This document shows positions 51,882-61,334 of a DNA stretch of 64,000 nt, one piece after another. The stretch is taken from the NCBI GenBank assembly GCA_002412715.1, contig DHVP01000004.1, positions 13,004 to 77,003 of the forward strand, read 5' to 3'. The stretch comes from Deltaproteobacteria bacterium UBA5205 (lineage in GTDB: Bacteria > Desulfobacterota > Syntrophorhabdia > Syntrophorhabdales > Syntrophorhabdaceae). Position 1 is the stretch's first letter, and every line of letters begins with the position of its first letter. The notes below the pieces were generated by a model that did not search any database, was not told the origin of the DNA, and saw nothing but the letters and a program-made list of their open reading frames with translations. A program made the translations under genes and the position numbers.

Positions 51882-53522
51882 ATGATGATCTATCTATCCA
51901 CTCTCTTATTGACCCTTCTTGTCACGATCGTCCTGGTTCCAATCACTATCAAGGTATCTGAGATGATCCAGAAGTACGACATGCCGGGCAAGCGTAAGAT
52001 GCATACCGTTCCGGTACCGAGAACGGGTGGTATCGCCATGGCGGTTGCTGTTTTTAGCTCCATGTTGTTGTGGGCACAAGAGAGCTCATTTCTCAGTGCT
52101 TACGTCATGGGGACGGGCATTATCGTTGTTTTCGGACTTATCGATGACTTCGTAGACCTGCCTTACCGTTACAAATTCGCCGGCCAGTTCCTGGCGGCGT
52201 TGGTCGTTGTTATTTTGGGAGATGTCCAGATTCGCAACCTCGGCAACTTGTTTCCTGGCAGCGGCCAATTGAGTTTATGGATCTCTATTCCAATCACTGT
52301 AATTGTTATTGTGGGTGTAACGAACGCAATAAATCTGGCAGATGGCCTTGATGGTCTTGCGGGCGGTATTTGCATCCTCAGTTTTTGCTGTACCGGCTAC
52401 ATTGCCTATTTGAGTAACAACACGGACATTTCACTCCTTGCAGTTGCGCTTGTTGGTTCTATATTCGGGTTTCTGAAATACAACACATATCCAGCCTCCA
52501 TTTTCATGGGTGATACAGGAAGCCAGTTCCTCGGTTTTTCTCTTGTGACCACCACGGTATCGATGACTCAGACTGGTACGGGTTTGAGCCCTCTTTTGCC
52601 GATGATAATCTTCGGGTTTCCTGTCCTCGACACGGCCGTTGTCATGCTGGAGCGTATCGGCGCGGGAAGGTCTCCCTTCAATGCGGATAAGAACCATTTC
52701 CACCATAAACTTATCCGCATTGGTCTTGTTCATAAAGAGGCAGTGTTCGTTATCTATCTCCTGCAGGCGCTTCTGGTCGTATCTGCTTTTGTCTTCAGAC
52801 ACTATTCGGACTGGTTCCTGTTGATCGGCTACGGTATTTTTGTCGACATAGTTGTAATAGGTTTTTTTGCAGCGGAGATCACCAGGTGGAAGGCAAAGCG
52901 CTACACGTTTCTCGACAAACACGTCAAGGGAAAACTGGCAAAGATCAAAAAGAGGGGGGTATGGATCATCTTCTCGTTCAAGATCGTCGAGTATGGCATA
53001 CCACTGCTTCTCTTTGTTACCACTCTTCTGCCCGCAACCGTGCCGGGATACTTTTCCTACATCGCGGCAGGTCTACTTATCCTCACCACCGTGATCGCAT
53101 TTACGAAGAAGAAATGGCTCAAATGGTTCCTCATGGCCGACCTTTACATAGTGATACCGCTCATCGTCTTTTTCAGCACGCAATCGGCCGATCCCTTTGT
53201 GACGCAGTTCCTGATGTGGGCATACAACTGCGCTTTCATTGTGTTGGTCTTCTTTGTGATTATGACCTTGAGGCTGACCCGGAGGAGGAGCGGTTTCAAG
53301 GTGACTCCCATGGACTTCCTCATAGTATTTATAGCGATAATTGCTCCATTTGTTTCAGGGGTCTATGGACAAAACAAACAAGTGACCTTTGTAGCTGCCA
53401 AGACGGTAATGCTTTTCTTCAGCTACGAAGTGCTTATTGGCGAATTGAGGGGAGAATACAGGGGGCTGGTTCTTTTTACCATGTGCTCTCTGGCTGTGAT
53501 AGTAGCCAGGGGGCTGGTGTGA
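51882..53522 (+). CDS. WecA/TagO-like undecaprenyl-phosphate sugar-1-phosphate transferase with long C-terminal extension
   Basis: The 546-residue membrane enzyme starts repeat-unit assembly by moving HexNAc-1-phosphate to undecaprenyl phosphate. The core (about 1-330) shows MPGKRKMHTVPVPRTGG, the Asp-rich motif LIDDFVDLP, NAINLADGLDGLAGG, FMGDTGSQFLG and the HxHH motif KNHFHHKLIRIG. Usual members are about 330-360 residues; here about 200 more residues carry five or six additional membrane helices, of unknown role. It follows xrtD and precedes prsT. Confidence 0.88.
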   Translation: MMIYLSTLLLTLLVTIVLVPITIKVSEMIQKYDMPGKRKMHTVPVPRTGGIAMAVAVFSSMLLWAQESSFLSAYVMGTGIIVVFGLIDDFVDLPYRYKFAGQFLAALVVVILGDVQIRNLGNLFPGSGQLSLWISIPITVIVIVGVTNAINLADGLDGLAGGICILSFCCTGYIAYLSNNTDISLLAVALVGSIFGFLKYNTYPASIFMGDTGSQFLGFSLVTTTVSMTQTGTGLSPLLPMIIFGFPVLDTAVVMLERIGAGRSPFNADKNHFHHKLIRIGLVHKEAVFVIYLLQALLVVSAFVFRHYSDWFLLIGYGIFVDIVVIGFFAAEITRWKAKRYTFLDKHVKGKLAKIKKRGVWIIFSFKIVEYGIPLLLFVTTLLPATVPGYFSYIAAGLLILTTVIAFTKKKWLKWFLMADLYIVIPLIVFFSTQSADPFVTQFLMWAYNCAFIVLVFFVIMTLRLTRRRSGFKVTPMDFLIVFIAIIAPFVSGVYGQNKQVTFVAAKTVMLFFSYEVLIGELRGEYRGLVLFTMCSLAVIVARGLV

Positions 53523-53549
53523 TTTATCGGAATGCGTGGAGGTAACATC

Positions 53550-55958
53550 ATGGTTTGCATTAACAGGATTTTCATGAAGCTAACCATTGTGGTGTTGGTG
53601 TTTCTTCTTGCCGGTTGCAGCGGGCCTGAGGCCAAGAAGATTAAGTTTCTTGAGAAAGGAAAGAATTTCTATGAACAGGGTGAATACATCAAGGCAAGGC
53701 TGGAACTCAAGAACGCCATACAGATAGATCCGAAATTCACTGAGGCGCATTATGTTCTTGGTCTGGTCGCCGTGAAAACAGACGATCTCAGGGGCGCTTT
53801 TTCCGAGTTTGCGAAGGCTATCGAACTGGACCCGGGTCATAAGGACGCACACGTCGAACTGGGAAAGATCTATCTTGTGGCGAAGGCCACAGACAAGGCT
53901 ACCGAAGAGGCAGATCTGGTCCTGAAAGCTGACCCGAAAAATCAGGGTGCCCTCCTTCTCAAGGCTGCCATCATGATAGCGAGCAACGATAACGAGACAG
54001 CAATTTCTTGCCTTAACGGACTCTTGCAGGACGGATCGAAAGACCAGGATGTTTTCCTACTTCTGGCCGGTGTGTATATGCGTAAGGGCTTGGTCTCCGA
54101 AGCAGAAGCTATCCTTAAGAAAGGAATAGTGGCACGCCCCAGGTCGGTTATGCTTTATAGCACCCTTGGAGATTTTTATTTGAAAAACAGAAGAGTCGAG
54201 GACGCCCTTTCAATCGCGAGAAAGCTTGTCGAAATCGAACCCGATCAACCGCGACATAAGCTCACCATTGCGAGCCTCTATTGGGACTCCGGCAAGCAGG
54301 ACAAGTCGCGCGAAACGTTGAAAGAACTTTTATCGATGAGTTCCCGAAACGAGGAAACCTGGGTTCAGGTTGCCACATTCTATATATCAAAAAAGCGTCC
54401 GGACGAAGCAGAGGCAATTCTGAAGGACGGGATGCAAAAAATTCCCGGGAGCTTTGCGATTCGTTTCGCTCTGAGCGATGTCTATCTCAACACGGAAAGG
54501 TCCGATGACGCCGTGGCATTACTGAAGGAAACGGCCGCCCTCAAAAAGAGCGGTGAGGACAAGAACATCATCCAGGCAAAAAACACTTTGGCCCGGGTCT
54601 ACCTTTTACGTCACGAGATAACTCAGGCCCAAAAACTCGTCGAAGAAGTGATCAAGGATAACCCCAGGGATGTCGAGGCACATTACCTGAGAGGTGATAC
54701 ATTTCTTGCCCTTGGAGAAGGCATAAAGGCTATCTCCGAGTTTCGCACTGTAGTTACGGAACGGCCCGAGTTTGTATCGGGATACGTCAAGCTTGCCGAG
54801 GCTCACGTCATGGCCGGTGAAATCAATCTTGCCGTTGATACTCTTCAAAATGCCCTCAATGCTCAGCCAAACTCAAAAGAGGCCATCCGCGCCCTTGGCA
54901 AAGCCTATGCTTTGCAGGGAGATTTCAGGAAAGCTGAATCACGCATGCGTAAGGCCATCGAGGAGAACCCAGACGATCTGGAGGCAAAGGCCGATCTCGG
55001 GGACCTCTTTATGGCAATGAAAGAATATGCCAGGGCAGAGATCCTCTATAGCGATATCAAGAAAAAAGAGCCGAAGAATCCGTATGGTTACGTTAAGACA
55101 GGGGATCTCATGACCGCCCAGGATAAATGGGACCGTGCGGCGAAGGAATACGAGCAGGCCTACGCACTAAACCCTTCGTCGACGCGACTTCTGGAGTTAG
55201 CCGTGCTTGCCCTTATGAAAACGAAGGACTACCAGGGTGCTCTTTCCTTGTGCGAGAAAAAGATACGCGAGACCCCGAAAGATGCCGTTGCCTATGATCT
55301 GATGGGACGGGTTTATGTAGTTCAGAAAGACATGAGGCGAGCCGAGGAATCCTTCCAGAAAGCAATCTCTCTTCAGCCGCTTCTGTCAGCAGCGCACAAC
55401 GATCTTGCCAGGCTCTATGTAATAGAAGGCCGGACAGCTGAGGCCATTCAGAAACTTGAGGGATCGATCAAGGCGAACCCGGAAAACACCGGGGCCTACC
55501 TTTCGCTGGCCCGGGTCTACGGACAAAGCGGCGACTATAAGAAATCCATCCTTCTTTACGAGAAGATCTTGAAGAAGGAGCCAAACCTCTGGGTTGCCCT
55601 CAACGATCTCGCATTCCTGTTGAGCGAATATGGAAATTCCAAAAAAGATCTCAATAGGGCATTGGAGCTTGCCCTGCATGCCCGGAAGCAAAGGCCCGAT
55701 GAGCCGGCCGTACTGGATACACTCGGATGGATATATTACAAGAAAGGCGATGCCAACACTGCCCTTGGATTAATCGAGAATGCCAGCGGGAAGAACCCGA
55801 AAAGCCCTGTTATCAATTATCATCTGGGGATGACCTATCGGAAGCTGGGAAAAACAGCCGAAGCAAAAGAACATTTGAGAAAAGCCCTGCAAAACAAGGA
55901 AAGCTTTCCCGGCAGGGATGAAGCAAAAAAAGCGCTGGGAGAGTATGAAAGGAGATGA
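53550..55958 (+). CDS. prsT: PrsT-like TPR lipoprotein of the PEP-CTERM/exosortase system
   Basis: The 802-residue lipoprotein (signal ending FLLAGC) consists almost entirely of about twenty TPR units (for example GEYIKARLELKNAIQIDPKF and GYAVKT-like helices). Its length and gene neighbourhood match the TPR lipoprotein conserved in exosortase polysaccharide loci, thought to act in export or assembly at the outer membrane. I start at the ATG 53550 with GGAGG 8 nt upstream rather than the in-frame ATG at 53532. It is followed directly by the Wza-like gene. Confidence 0.9.
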   Translation: MVCINRIFMKLTIVVLVFLLAGCSGPEAKKIKFLEKGKNFYEQGEYIKARLELKNAIQIDPKFTEAHYVLGLVAVKTDDLRGAFSEFAKAIELDPGHKDAHVELGKIYLVAKATDKATEEADLVLKADPKNQGALLLKAAIMIASNDNETAISCLNGLLQDGSKDQDVFLLLAGVYMRKGLVSEAEAILKKGIVARPRSVMLYSTLGDFYLKNRRVEDALSIARKLVEIEPDQPRHKLTIASLYWDSGKQDKSRETLKELLSMSSRNEETWVQVATFYISKKRPDEAEAILKDGMQKIPGSFAIRFALSDVYLNTERSDDAVALLKETAALKKSGEDKNIIQAKNTLARVYLLRHEITQAQKLVEEVIKDNPRDVEAHYLRGDTFLALGEGIKAISEFRTVVTERPEFVSGYVKLAEAHVMAGEINLAVDTLQNALNAQPNSKEAIRALGKAYALQGDFRKAESRMRKAIEENPDDLEAKADLGDLFMAMKEYARAEILYSDIKKKEPKNPYGYVKTGDLMTAQDKWDRAAKEYEQAYALNPSSTRLLELAVLALMKTKDYQGALSLCEKKIRETPKDAVAYDLMGRVYVVQKDMRRAEESFQKAISLQPLLSAAHNDLARLYVIEGRTAEAIQKLEGSIKANPENTGAYLSLARVYGQSGDYKKSILLYEKILKKEPNLWVALNDLAFLLSEYGNSKKDLNRALELALHARKQRPDEPAVLDTLGWIYYKKGDANTALGLIENASGKNPKSPVINYHLGMTYRKLGKTAEAKEHLRKALQNKESFPGRDEAKKALGEYERR

Positions 55959-55962
55959 CATA

Positions 55963-56556
55963 TTGAAAGGCGTATTGCTGATTCTGTGTGTTCTTATGGT
56001 ATTGGGCGGTTGCGCGACCGGGGGGAACGTAACGCGGCCGGATACCGGGGTTGTCCAATCGGAGAAGCCTGGCGACGACTACATCATAGGCTCCGGGGAT
56101 ATCCTCGACATTTCGCTCTGGAAGGACGAGGCCATGACGAAGCAGGTTACCGTTTTGACTGATGGCAATGTAGTCTTTCCCCTTATTGGTGAGGTGCAAG
56201 CGGCCGGCAGAACCATCGCCGAGGTAAAGCAGGATATGATAGAGCGGCTTAAAGAATACGTCCCCGAGCCCGTGTTGAACGTGGATGTCAAGCAGGTTAA
56301 TAGCATGATCGTCTACGTGACCGGTCGGGTCACGACACCGGGCCGTTATCCCGTCAATACCAGGGTAACGGTTCTCCAGGCCCTGTCCATAGCCGGTGGC
56401 GTTAATGTGTTCGCAAAACGCAACAAGATAAAGATATTCCGCCAGGAAGGCAATACGACCATTACATATCCCTTCAATTATGATCAAGTGGTGGATGGGG
56501 TAAATCTGCAGCAGAACATAGTCCTCAAACGAGGGGATGTTATAGTAGTTCCATAG
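55963..56556 (+). CDS. Wza-like polysaccharide export lipoprotein
   Basis: About 197 residues with a lipoprotein signal ending MVLGGC. It has the Poly_export domain (IIGSGDILDISLWKDEAM, TVLTDGNVVFPLIGEVQAAG) and one SLBB domain (IVYVTGRVTTPGRYPVN, LQALSIAGGVNVFA). It forms or gates the outer-membrane channel for the polymer. Two starts are possible: ATG 55945, overlapping the prsT end, or TTG 55963 with GGAG 8 nt upstream, which gives a clean signal peptide and is my choice. Confidence 0.9.
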   Translation: MKGVLLILCVLMVLGGCATGGNVTRPDTGVVQSEKPGDDYIIGSGDILDISLWKDEAMTKQVTVLTDGNVVFPLIGEVQAAGRTIAEVKQDMIERLKEYVPEPVLNVDVKQVNSMIVYVTGRVTTPGRYPVNTRVTVLQALSIAGGVNVFAKRNKIKIFRQEGNTTITYPFNYDQVVDGVNLQQNIVLKRGDVIVVP

Positions 56557-56560
56557 GGAC

Positions 56561-57835
56561 TTGTTTCAGTCTCTCAATTTGCAACCCGGAACCTTTTCTT
56601 TATTGATTCGGAGGCTGGAAATAGGACTCAGGTTTGTAGATAGCTGGACATGTTTTCTTGTAATCATTCTTTGCGCGGTGTCTTTCCCCGGGATAGGCCG
56701 GGCTGATGAGATCAAGTTGACTCCGTCTGTTGCAGTTAAAGAGGAGTACAATGACAACATACTTTACGGTTCCTCTGAGACGCAAAAAGACTTCTATACT
56801 ACCTTTTCCCCGGGTCTAACCTTTCTCGAAAAGACTGAAAGGCTGCAGATGGATCTCTCTGGCCGGGCTGAAAGAAGGATCTATTCAAAATACAGCGAGC
56901 TAAATGCAACGGACCAGTTCTATAATGGAAGCGGTCAGTACTCCCTGACGGAACGCCTGGGTATAACGGGAAGGGCGGAGTATTCGCAGGACTCTCGGCC
57001 GGACCGCGATCTCGAGACCACGGGCCTGGCATTCACCGGGGTGACCCGGTATCGTCAGAGCTACGGTTTTGGATCAAACTACCTGTTGTCCGAGATATTG
57101 CTCGCTACTTTTTCGTATGATTACTCGAACGATACTTACAACGATCCCCGCTATAGCGATATGGAAGCACACGTGTTCGGGATGGGAGTTGTCCACGATC
57201 TGAATTATTTTATGCAAAAGACACAGGCCAGGACGAATATCAAATATGCAAGGTACAACATACCCAATCTGCGACTGGACAATTACGAATGGACTGCGGG
57301 TATTAACAGGGCGCTTGATGAGAAATGGAACCTCTTGATCGATGTGGGTCTGCGCTACACCGACTCCAGTTTTACGTACGCCGAATTTATTCCTATCCCG
57401 CCGTTTTATACCAATAGATATGAGAATAATCAGGATTGGGGGGCAGTGGGACAACTGGCCCTGACGTATAAAGGACTTAAGAATTCGGGCGACGTGAGGA
57501 TAAATCACGACATCATGCCTGCGAGCGGTCAATCGGGAACAACAGAACGGACGAGTTTTCTCTTCAATCTGACCACGAGATTGACGTACGAATTCCGTTG
57601 CGCGCTCAGTGGAGGCTATTTCATGAATAAGTCCCAAGCGGGCCAATACTCGGTTCAGCAAATCGATGAGACTAGCATCTGGATCAGCCCCGACCTTATC
57701 TATGAATATTCAAAAGATGTCTCTTTTAGTTTTTCTTATTCCTATAACAAAACGTACTATCACATAACCAACACAGACGCCGAGCGAAACGTTTTCCAGA
57801 TACGCTACAAGATTCAACACGACCTCTTCCATTGA
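56561..57835 (+). CDS. Exosortase-locus outer-membrane beta-barrel protein
   Basis: A protein of up to 424 residues. A signal-like helix (about 30-48: TCFLVIILCAVSFPGIGRA) is followed by many amphipathic strands rich in Tyr and aromatic girdle residues (for example RRIYSKYSELNATDQFYNG and SFSFSYSYNKTYYHI), indicating an outer-membrane barrel of the type found in exosortase loci (TIGR03016-like). The opening segment DEIKLTPSVAVKEEYNDNI is characteristic of that group. The start (TTG 56561) is uncertain because the N-terminus before the signal is long. It may work with Wza in polymer exit. Confidence 0.8.
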   Translation: MFQSLNLQPGTFSLLIRRLEIGLRFVDSWTCFLVIILCAVSFPGIGRADEIKLTPSVAVKEEYNDNILYGSSETQKDFYTTFSPGLTFLEKTERLQMDLSGRAERRIYSKYSELNATDQFYNGSGQYSLTERLGITGRAEYSQDSRPDRDLETTGLAFTGVTRYRQSYGFGSNYLLSEILLATFSYDYSNDTYNDPRYSDMEAHVFGMGVVHDLNYFMQKTQARTNIKYARYNIPNLRLDNYEWTAGINRALDEKWNLLIDVGLRYTDSSFTYAEFIPIPPFYTNRYENNQDWGAVGQLALTYKGLKNSGDVRINHDIMPASGQSGTTERTSFLFNLTTRLTYEFRCALSGGYFMNKSQAGQYSVQQIDETSIWISPDLIYEYSKDVSFSFSYSYNKTYYHITNTDAERNVFQIRYKIQHDLFH

Positions 57836-57912
57836 AAAGCTTGCTCAATCAGGATTTGATTTAACAAAACGGTAAATATGTGTATTATTAGTGAAACCTA
57901 TCGGGGGTATGA

Positions 57913-59496
57913 ATGGAAGAAGAAGTAAAGACGATACGCGACTATTTTGATATCGTAAAACGCAGGAAATGGGCCTTGGTTTTTCCGGCGTGTGTCATTT
58001 TATTTCTTGCCTTCATTATAACGTTAATACTGCCTCCCGTCTTCCGGTCCATGTCGACGATTCTTATTGAGGAGCAGGATATACCCCCTGAATACGTAAA
58101 AACAACTGTATCAGGTTACGCGGAGCAACGCCTTCAATCCATCAGTCAACGAATAATGAGTTCTCAAAGGCTCGTCGAAGTCATCAACCGCTTTAATCTT
58201 TATCGTGATCTTAGAAGAAAACTCACTATCGACGAAGTCATAGGGATCATGCGGAAGGATATCCGGTTCGAGGCAATCAATGTCGACGTTGTGGACCGTG
58301 GCAGGGGAGGGGCACCGACACCAATGACTATAGCCTTCACTCTTTCCTATGACGGCCGCAATCCCCAGGTGGTCCAGCAGGTAGCGAATGTGTTGGCATC
58401 GCTCTATCTTGAAGAGAATCTGAAGGTGCGTGCAGATAGGGCCAGGGAGGCCTCGAAATTCCTCGATGACGAAACAAAGAATATGCAAGACCAGCTTGCC
58501 CAGGTGGATGCGAAGATAGCGAACTTCAAGGAAAAGCATGTCAATGAATTGCCCGAACTTGTGCCGATCAATATTCAGACCCTCGACAGGGTGGAGCGTG
58601 AAGTTGACATGCTCAAGCAGCAGTTGAGGACGGCGAAAGAACGGGAAGGATATTTGGAATCCCAACTCGCCGGAATACCCGTCGATGCTTCGAGCCAGGA
58701 CAGGATACTTCTTAAAGATCTCAAGGCGAAGCTCATTCAACTTAAGAGCAAGTACTCCGACAAGCATCCCGACGTGAAGAAAATGAAGACGGAGATCGCA
58801 GAACTGGAAGAGAGGGTGAAGGGAACACCTGCAAAGCCGATCGGCGGCAGACAAAGATTCCAGCCGGATGATCAGCCGGACAATCCTGCGTATGTTTCGT
58901 TTTCAGCGCAGCTTTCTTCCATCCAGGCAGAGATTACAACGCTCCAGCGGCAGATTGATGATCTCAATAAGAAACGGAGCGATTATTACCAGAGAATAGA
59001 GGCATCTCCCAGGGTCGAAGAAGCGTACAAGGCTTTGATGGCGGACCGCAATAACATCCAGACCAAATTCGACGAGATGATGAAGAAGACCATGGAAGCG
59101 AGAGTGGCCCAGGGTCTGGAAAAAGAGCAGATGGGTGAACGCTTCACCATTATCGATCCAGCGAGGCTTCCGGAAAAACCCGTAAAACCGAATGTCCCGG
59201 CAATACTGCTCATTGGACTTTTTCTCGGTGTCGGCGCCGGTGTCGGCACGGCCGCGATGAAGGAATTTAACGATCGATCCGTAAGAGACCCCAAAGTCCT
59301 TACAGAACTGCTGCGGCTTCCCGTCCTTGTCACGGTCCCGGTCATCGTTACAGCCAGGGATGTGCTTCGTCAGAAGATCCAGCGCAGGCGTATCACCGTG
59401 ATTGCAGCGGCGATCTTTGTCATCGGCCTTATCCTCATACACTTTTTCGTTGTGGACCTTGTTGTTCTGTGGGCGCGCCTGACGAGGCGTCTGTGA
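57913..59496 (+). CDS. Polysaccharide chain-length determinant, Wzz type
   Basis: The 527-residue inner-membrane protein has a membrane helix at about 20-42 (LVFPACVILFLAFIITLILP) with the Wzz start VKTIRDYFDIVKRRKW, a long periplasmic coiled-coil (about 170-400), a second helix (about 430-452, AILLIGLFLGVGAGVG) and a third hydrophobic helix near the C-terminus (about 495-520). It sets polymer length and pairs with the cytoplasmic kinase-like gene that follows after 40 nt. The third helix is an addition to the classical two-helix Wzz. Confidence 0.9.
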   Translation: MEEEVKTIRDYFDIVKRRKWALVFPACVILFLAFIITLILPPVFRSMSTILIEEQDIPPEYVKTTVSGYAEQRLQSISQRIMSSQRLVEVINRFNLYRDLRRKLTIDEVIGIMRKDIRFEAINVDVVDRGRGGAPTPMTIAFTLSYDGRNPQVVQQVANVLASLYLEENLKVRADRAREASKFLDDETKNMQDQLAQVDAKIANFKEKHVNELPELVPINIQTLDRVEREVDMLKQQLRTAKEREGYLESQLAGIPVDASSQDRILLKDLKAKLIQLKSKYSDKHPDVKKMKTEIAELEERVKGTPAKPIGGRQRFQPDDQPDNPAYVSFSAQLSSIQAEITTLQRQIDDLNKKRSDYYQRIEASPRVEEAYKALMADRNNIQTKFDEMMKKTMEARVAQGLEKEQMGERFTIIDPARLPEKPVKPNVPAILLIGLFLGVGAGVGTAAMKEFNDRSVRDPKVLTELLRLPVLVTVPVIVTARDVLRQKIQRRRITVIAAAIFVIGLILIHFFVVDLVVLWARLTRRL

Positions 59497-59536
59497 TGAA
59501 GAGAGAACATATGAGTAGCCACCAGGGAGGCACACA

Positions 59537-60376
59537 TTGAAGGATAAAGGCTTGTTAAAGGATGTCCTGGAAAGAATGAAAGGGTTCTGGGGGAAAATGC
59601 CCGCAGAAGAGATCGTTCCCGTAGAGGCTATATCTCAGGAGTTTACGCAAAAAGAAAAGGAAAATGCCGGATGGGTCTCCCCGAACTACAGCAAATCGAG
59701 AACGGTCAAGCTGGACCCGGCAGTGCTCGCCGATAACCGATGCGTGGGAATATTCCCCTATGCACGAGAGGCCGAGATATACAAGGTCCTGCGCACCCAG
59801 ATATTGCAGGCTACCAAAGAGGAGGGCGGTAACGCCATCATGATCACCAGCGCGTTGCCGGGAGAGGGGAAAACTCTCACAGCCATTAACCTTTCCTTCA
59901 CCTTTGCAAAGCTTTTTGAACAGACGGTGCTTCTTGTTGACGGCGACCTGAAACAGCAAGCCATTCACAAGACCCTTGGTTTTGCGAGTGATAAAGGGCT
60001 CATAGACCATCTCATCGATGACACACCGTTGTCGGAACTCATGATATGGCCGGGCATTGACAAACTGACGCTTATCTCCGGCGGCAGGTCGATCAACGAG
60101 AGTGCGGAACTCTTAAGGTCGACCAGGATGAAAGGACTTGTCGAAGAGATGAAGACGCGCTATCCCGACCGCTTCATCTTTTTCGACGTCCCGCCCATAC
60201 TGACCGGCGCCGATACGCTGGATTTCGTGCCCCTGGTGGACCACGTCATCCTAGTAGTCCAATATGGGGTCACTCCCATCGATGACATAAAAAAGGCTAT
60301 AGAGCTGATCCCCCAGGAAAAAGTCATCGGGTTCGTCCTGAACAGACAGGACGTCAAACGGACCACTGCGGACTAA
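59537..60376 (+). CDS. CpsD/CapB-like tyrosine-kinase family ATPase
   Basis: This 279-residue cytoplasmic P-loop protein has Walker A in ITSALPGEGKTLTAINLS, Walker A' VLLVDGDLKQQ and Walker B FIFFDVPPIL, as in bacterial tyrosine kinases partnered with Wzz. The N-terminal segment contains the interaction-like EIYKVLRTQI. Typical members end in a tyrosine cluster used for autophosphorylation, but here the tail (LNRQDVKRTTAD) has none. The start is TTG 59537, preceded by GGGAGG six bases upstream. It closes the main polymer operon. Confidence 0.88.
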   Translation: MKDKGLLKDVLERMKGFWGKMPAEEIVPVEAISQEFTQKEKENAGWVSPNYSKSRTVKLDPAVLADNRCVGIFPYAREAEIYKVLRTQILQATKEEGGNAIMITSALPGEGKTLTAINLSFTFAKLFEQTVLLVDGDLKQQAIHKTLGFASDKGLIDHLIDDTPLSELMIWPGIDKLTLISGGRSINESAELLRSTRMKGLVEEMKTRYPDRFIFFDVPPILTGADTLDFVPLVDHVILVVQYGVTPIDDIKKAIELIPQEKVIGFVLNRQDVKRTTAD

Positions 60377-60472
60377 GACCTCAATCCCCACCAACCCGCA
60401 TCATTAGACCTATACTGCAGACATTGTGCAGGCGCCGGTCACATTTCTCAATAAGTATGGCACAACGTTGAT

Positions 60473-60509
60473 GTATGTCACAGACATACCGCGGAAACGA
60501 AGGTATACT
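60473..60509 (+). promoter_or_regulatory. Candidate promoter and operator of the CTERM protein gene
   Basis: A -10 box TATACT (60504-60509) lies 17 nt after CAGACA (60481-60486), a weak -35. An inverted repeat GTATGT-CACAG-ACATAC (60473-60489) covers this -35 and may be an operator. It lies 46 nt before the ATG at 60555. Confidence 0.4.
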
Positions 60510-60554
60510 GACTATTATTGTAGTTCCCTGCAATTCTTGATAGAGGGTGATGCC

Positions 60555-61127
60555 ATGGAAAAGATTAAGAGATACAATCTGACGTTACTGGCCATGATTG
60601 GTTTCTTCCTGCTGGTTGCTCCCGTGATGGCTCACGCGGATTGGGGTTTCAGCATGGGTGATGACGGTTATAAGCCGGGGTCCACAACACATTACAACGA
60701 CATACAGAAGATCGAATTTTTTATTCCCAGTGTTCCCCAGAACGCGGGTATAACCTGGTCGGGACAGGGCGTGACCGACTTGTCTTCCGGGTGGAGCGCC
60801 ACAAAGATAAACCCCACATATGTCCTGGCAACAGGACCGTCGGTAGGTTCTCTGTACTGGAATCTTCTGTTCAGCGGCACCGCGCCAAGCGAATTCCAGC
60901 TCGACTATCTGGTTTATACCAACAATAAGAACAAACCTGTATATGCGATCAGCATGACGATCGTAAATGGAGTTCCCAATTTTTCGCAGGGCTCGGGCTG
61001 GGTGGCTCTGGATCCTAAGCATCTGCCCGATTACAACCGCAACCCCGTGCCGTTGCCCCCAACCGTGTGGCTTCTTGGCGCAGGCCTTGTAGGTGCTTTC
61101 ATTTTCAGGAAGAAAATGGCGGGATAG
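60555..61127 (+). CDS. VPLP-CTERM (PEP-CTERM class) exosortase-target protein
   Basis: The 190-residue protein has a signal peptide ending VMAHA (about residue 26), a beta-rich body, and the C-terminal sorting signal PVPLPPTVWLLGAGL, a hydrophobic helix and the basic end FRKKMAG. The signal is of the VPLPA-CTERM type, in agreement with the XrtD-like exosortase at 50.2 kb, which would cleave it during export. I start at the ATG 60555 with GAGGGTGA upstream. It is monocistronic, with its own promoter and terminator. It is probably a surface or matrix protein bound to the polymer. Confidence 0.88.
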   Translation: MEKIKRYNLTLLAMIGFFLLVAPVMAHADWGFSMGDDGYKPGSTTHYNDIQKIEFFIPSVPQNAGITWSGQGVTDLSSGWSATKINPTYVLATGPSVGSLYWNLLFSGTAPSEFQLDYLVYTNNKNKPVYAISMTIVNGVPNFSQGSGWVALDPKHLPDYNRNPVPLPPTVWLLGAGLVGAFIFRKKMAG

Positions 61128-61159
61128 ATTCCAGCCTCCATAGAGAAACCAAGAAAACC

Positions 61160-61190
61160 GGGGTGACATGTTGGACGATGTCACCCCTTC
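61160..61190 (+). terminator. Rho-independent terminator of the CTERM protein gene
   Basis: A perfect 10-bp stem GGGGTGACAT (61160-61169) / ATGTCACCCC (61178-61187) with an 8-nt loop, followed by TTCTTAATTT. Confidence 0.85.
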
Positions 61191-61206
61191 TTAATTTGGC
61201 TTTGTC

Positions 61207-61314
61207 GTGCCCCACTACGGCACTACGCTCGATTGCAACCTCTGCCACCACCAGCACAAGAAGTCGGAAAACTTCTGCGCCCAGTGCCACAAATACGATT
61301 TTGTCGTGCCGTAA
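61207..61314 (+). pseudogene. Tiny diheme c-type cytochrome fragment
   Basis: A 35-codon frame starting at GTG and ending TAA contains two CxxCH heme motifs (CNLCHH and CAQCHKYDF) with spacing as in the last hemes of cytochrome c7/c3-type proteins. An in-frame stop lies at 61192 and no signal peptide or ribosome site is seen, so it is most likely the 3' remnant of a multiheme cytochrome gene. A terminator follows directly, as after a true gene end. A real mini-cytochrome is less likely because it would lack an export signal. Confidence 0.6.
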
Positions 61315-61334
61315 ACACTATTTTTATGCCCGGC

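Noticed and set aside
60458..60473. A sigma-54-like -24/-12 element (TGGCAC...TTG) upstream of the CTERM protein gene
   Set aside because: The distance between the two boxes is one base too short and the -12 box reads TTGA rather than TTGC, so a sigma-54 promoter is not supported.
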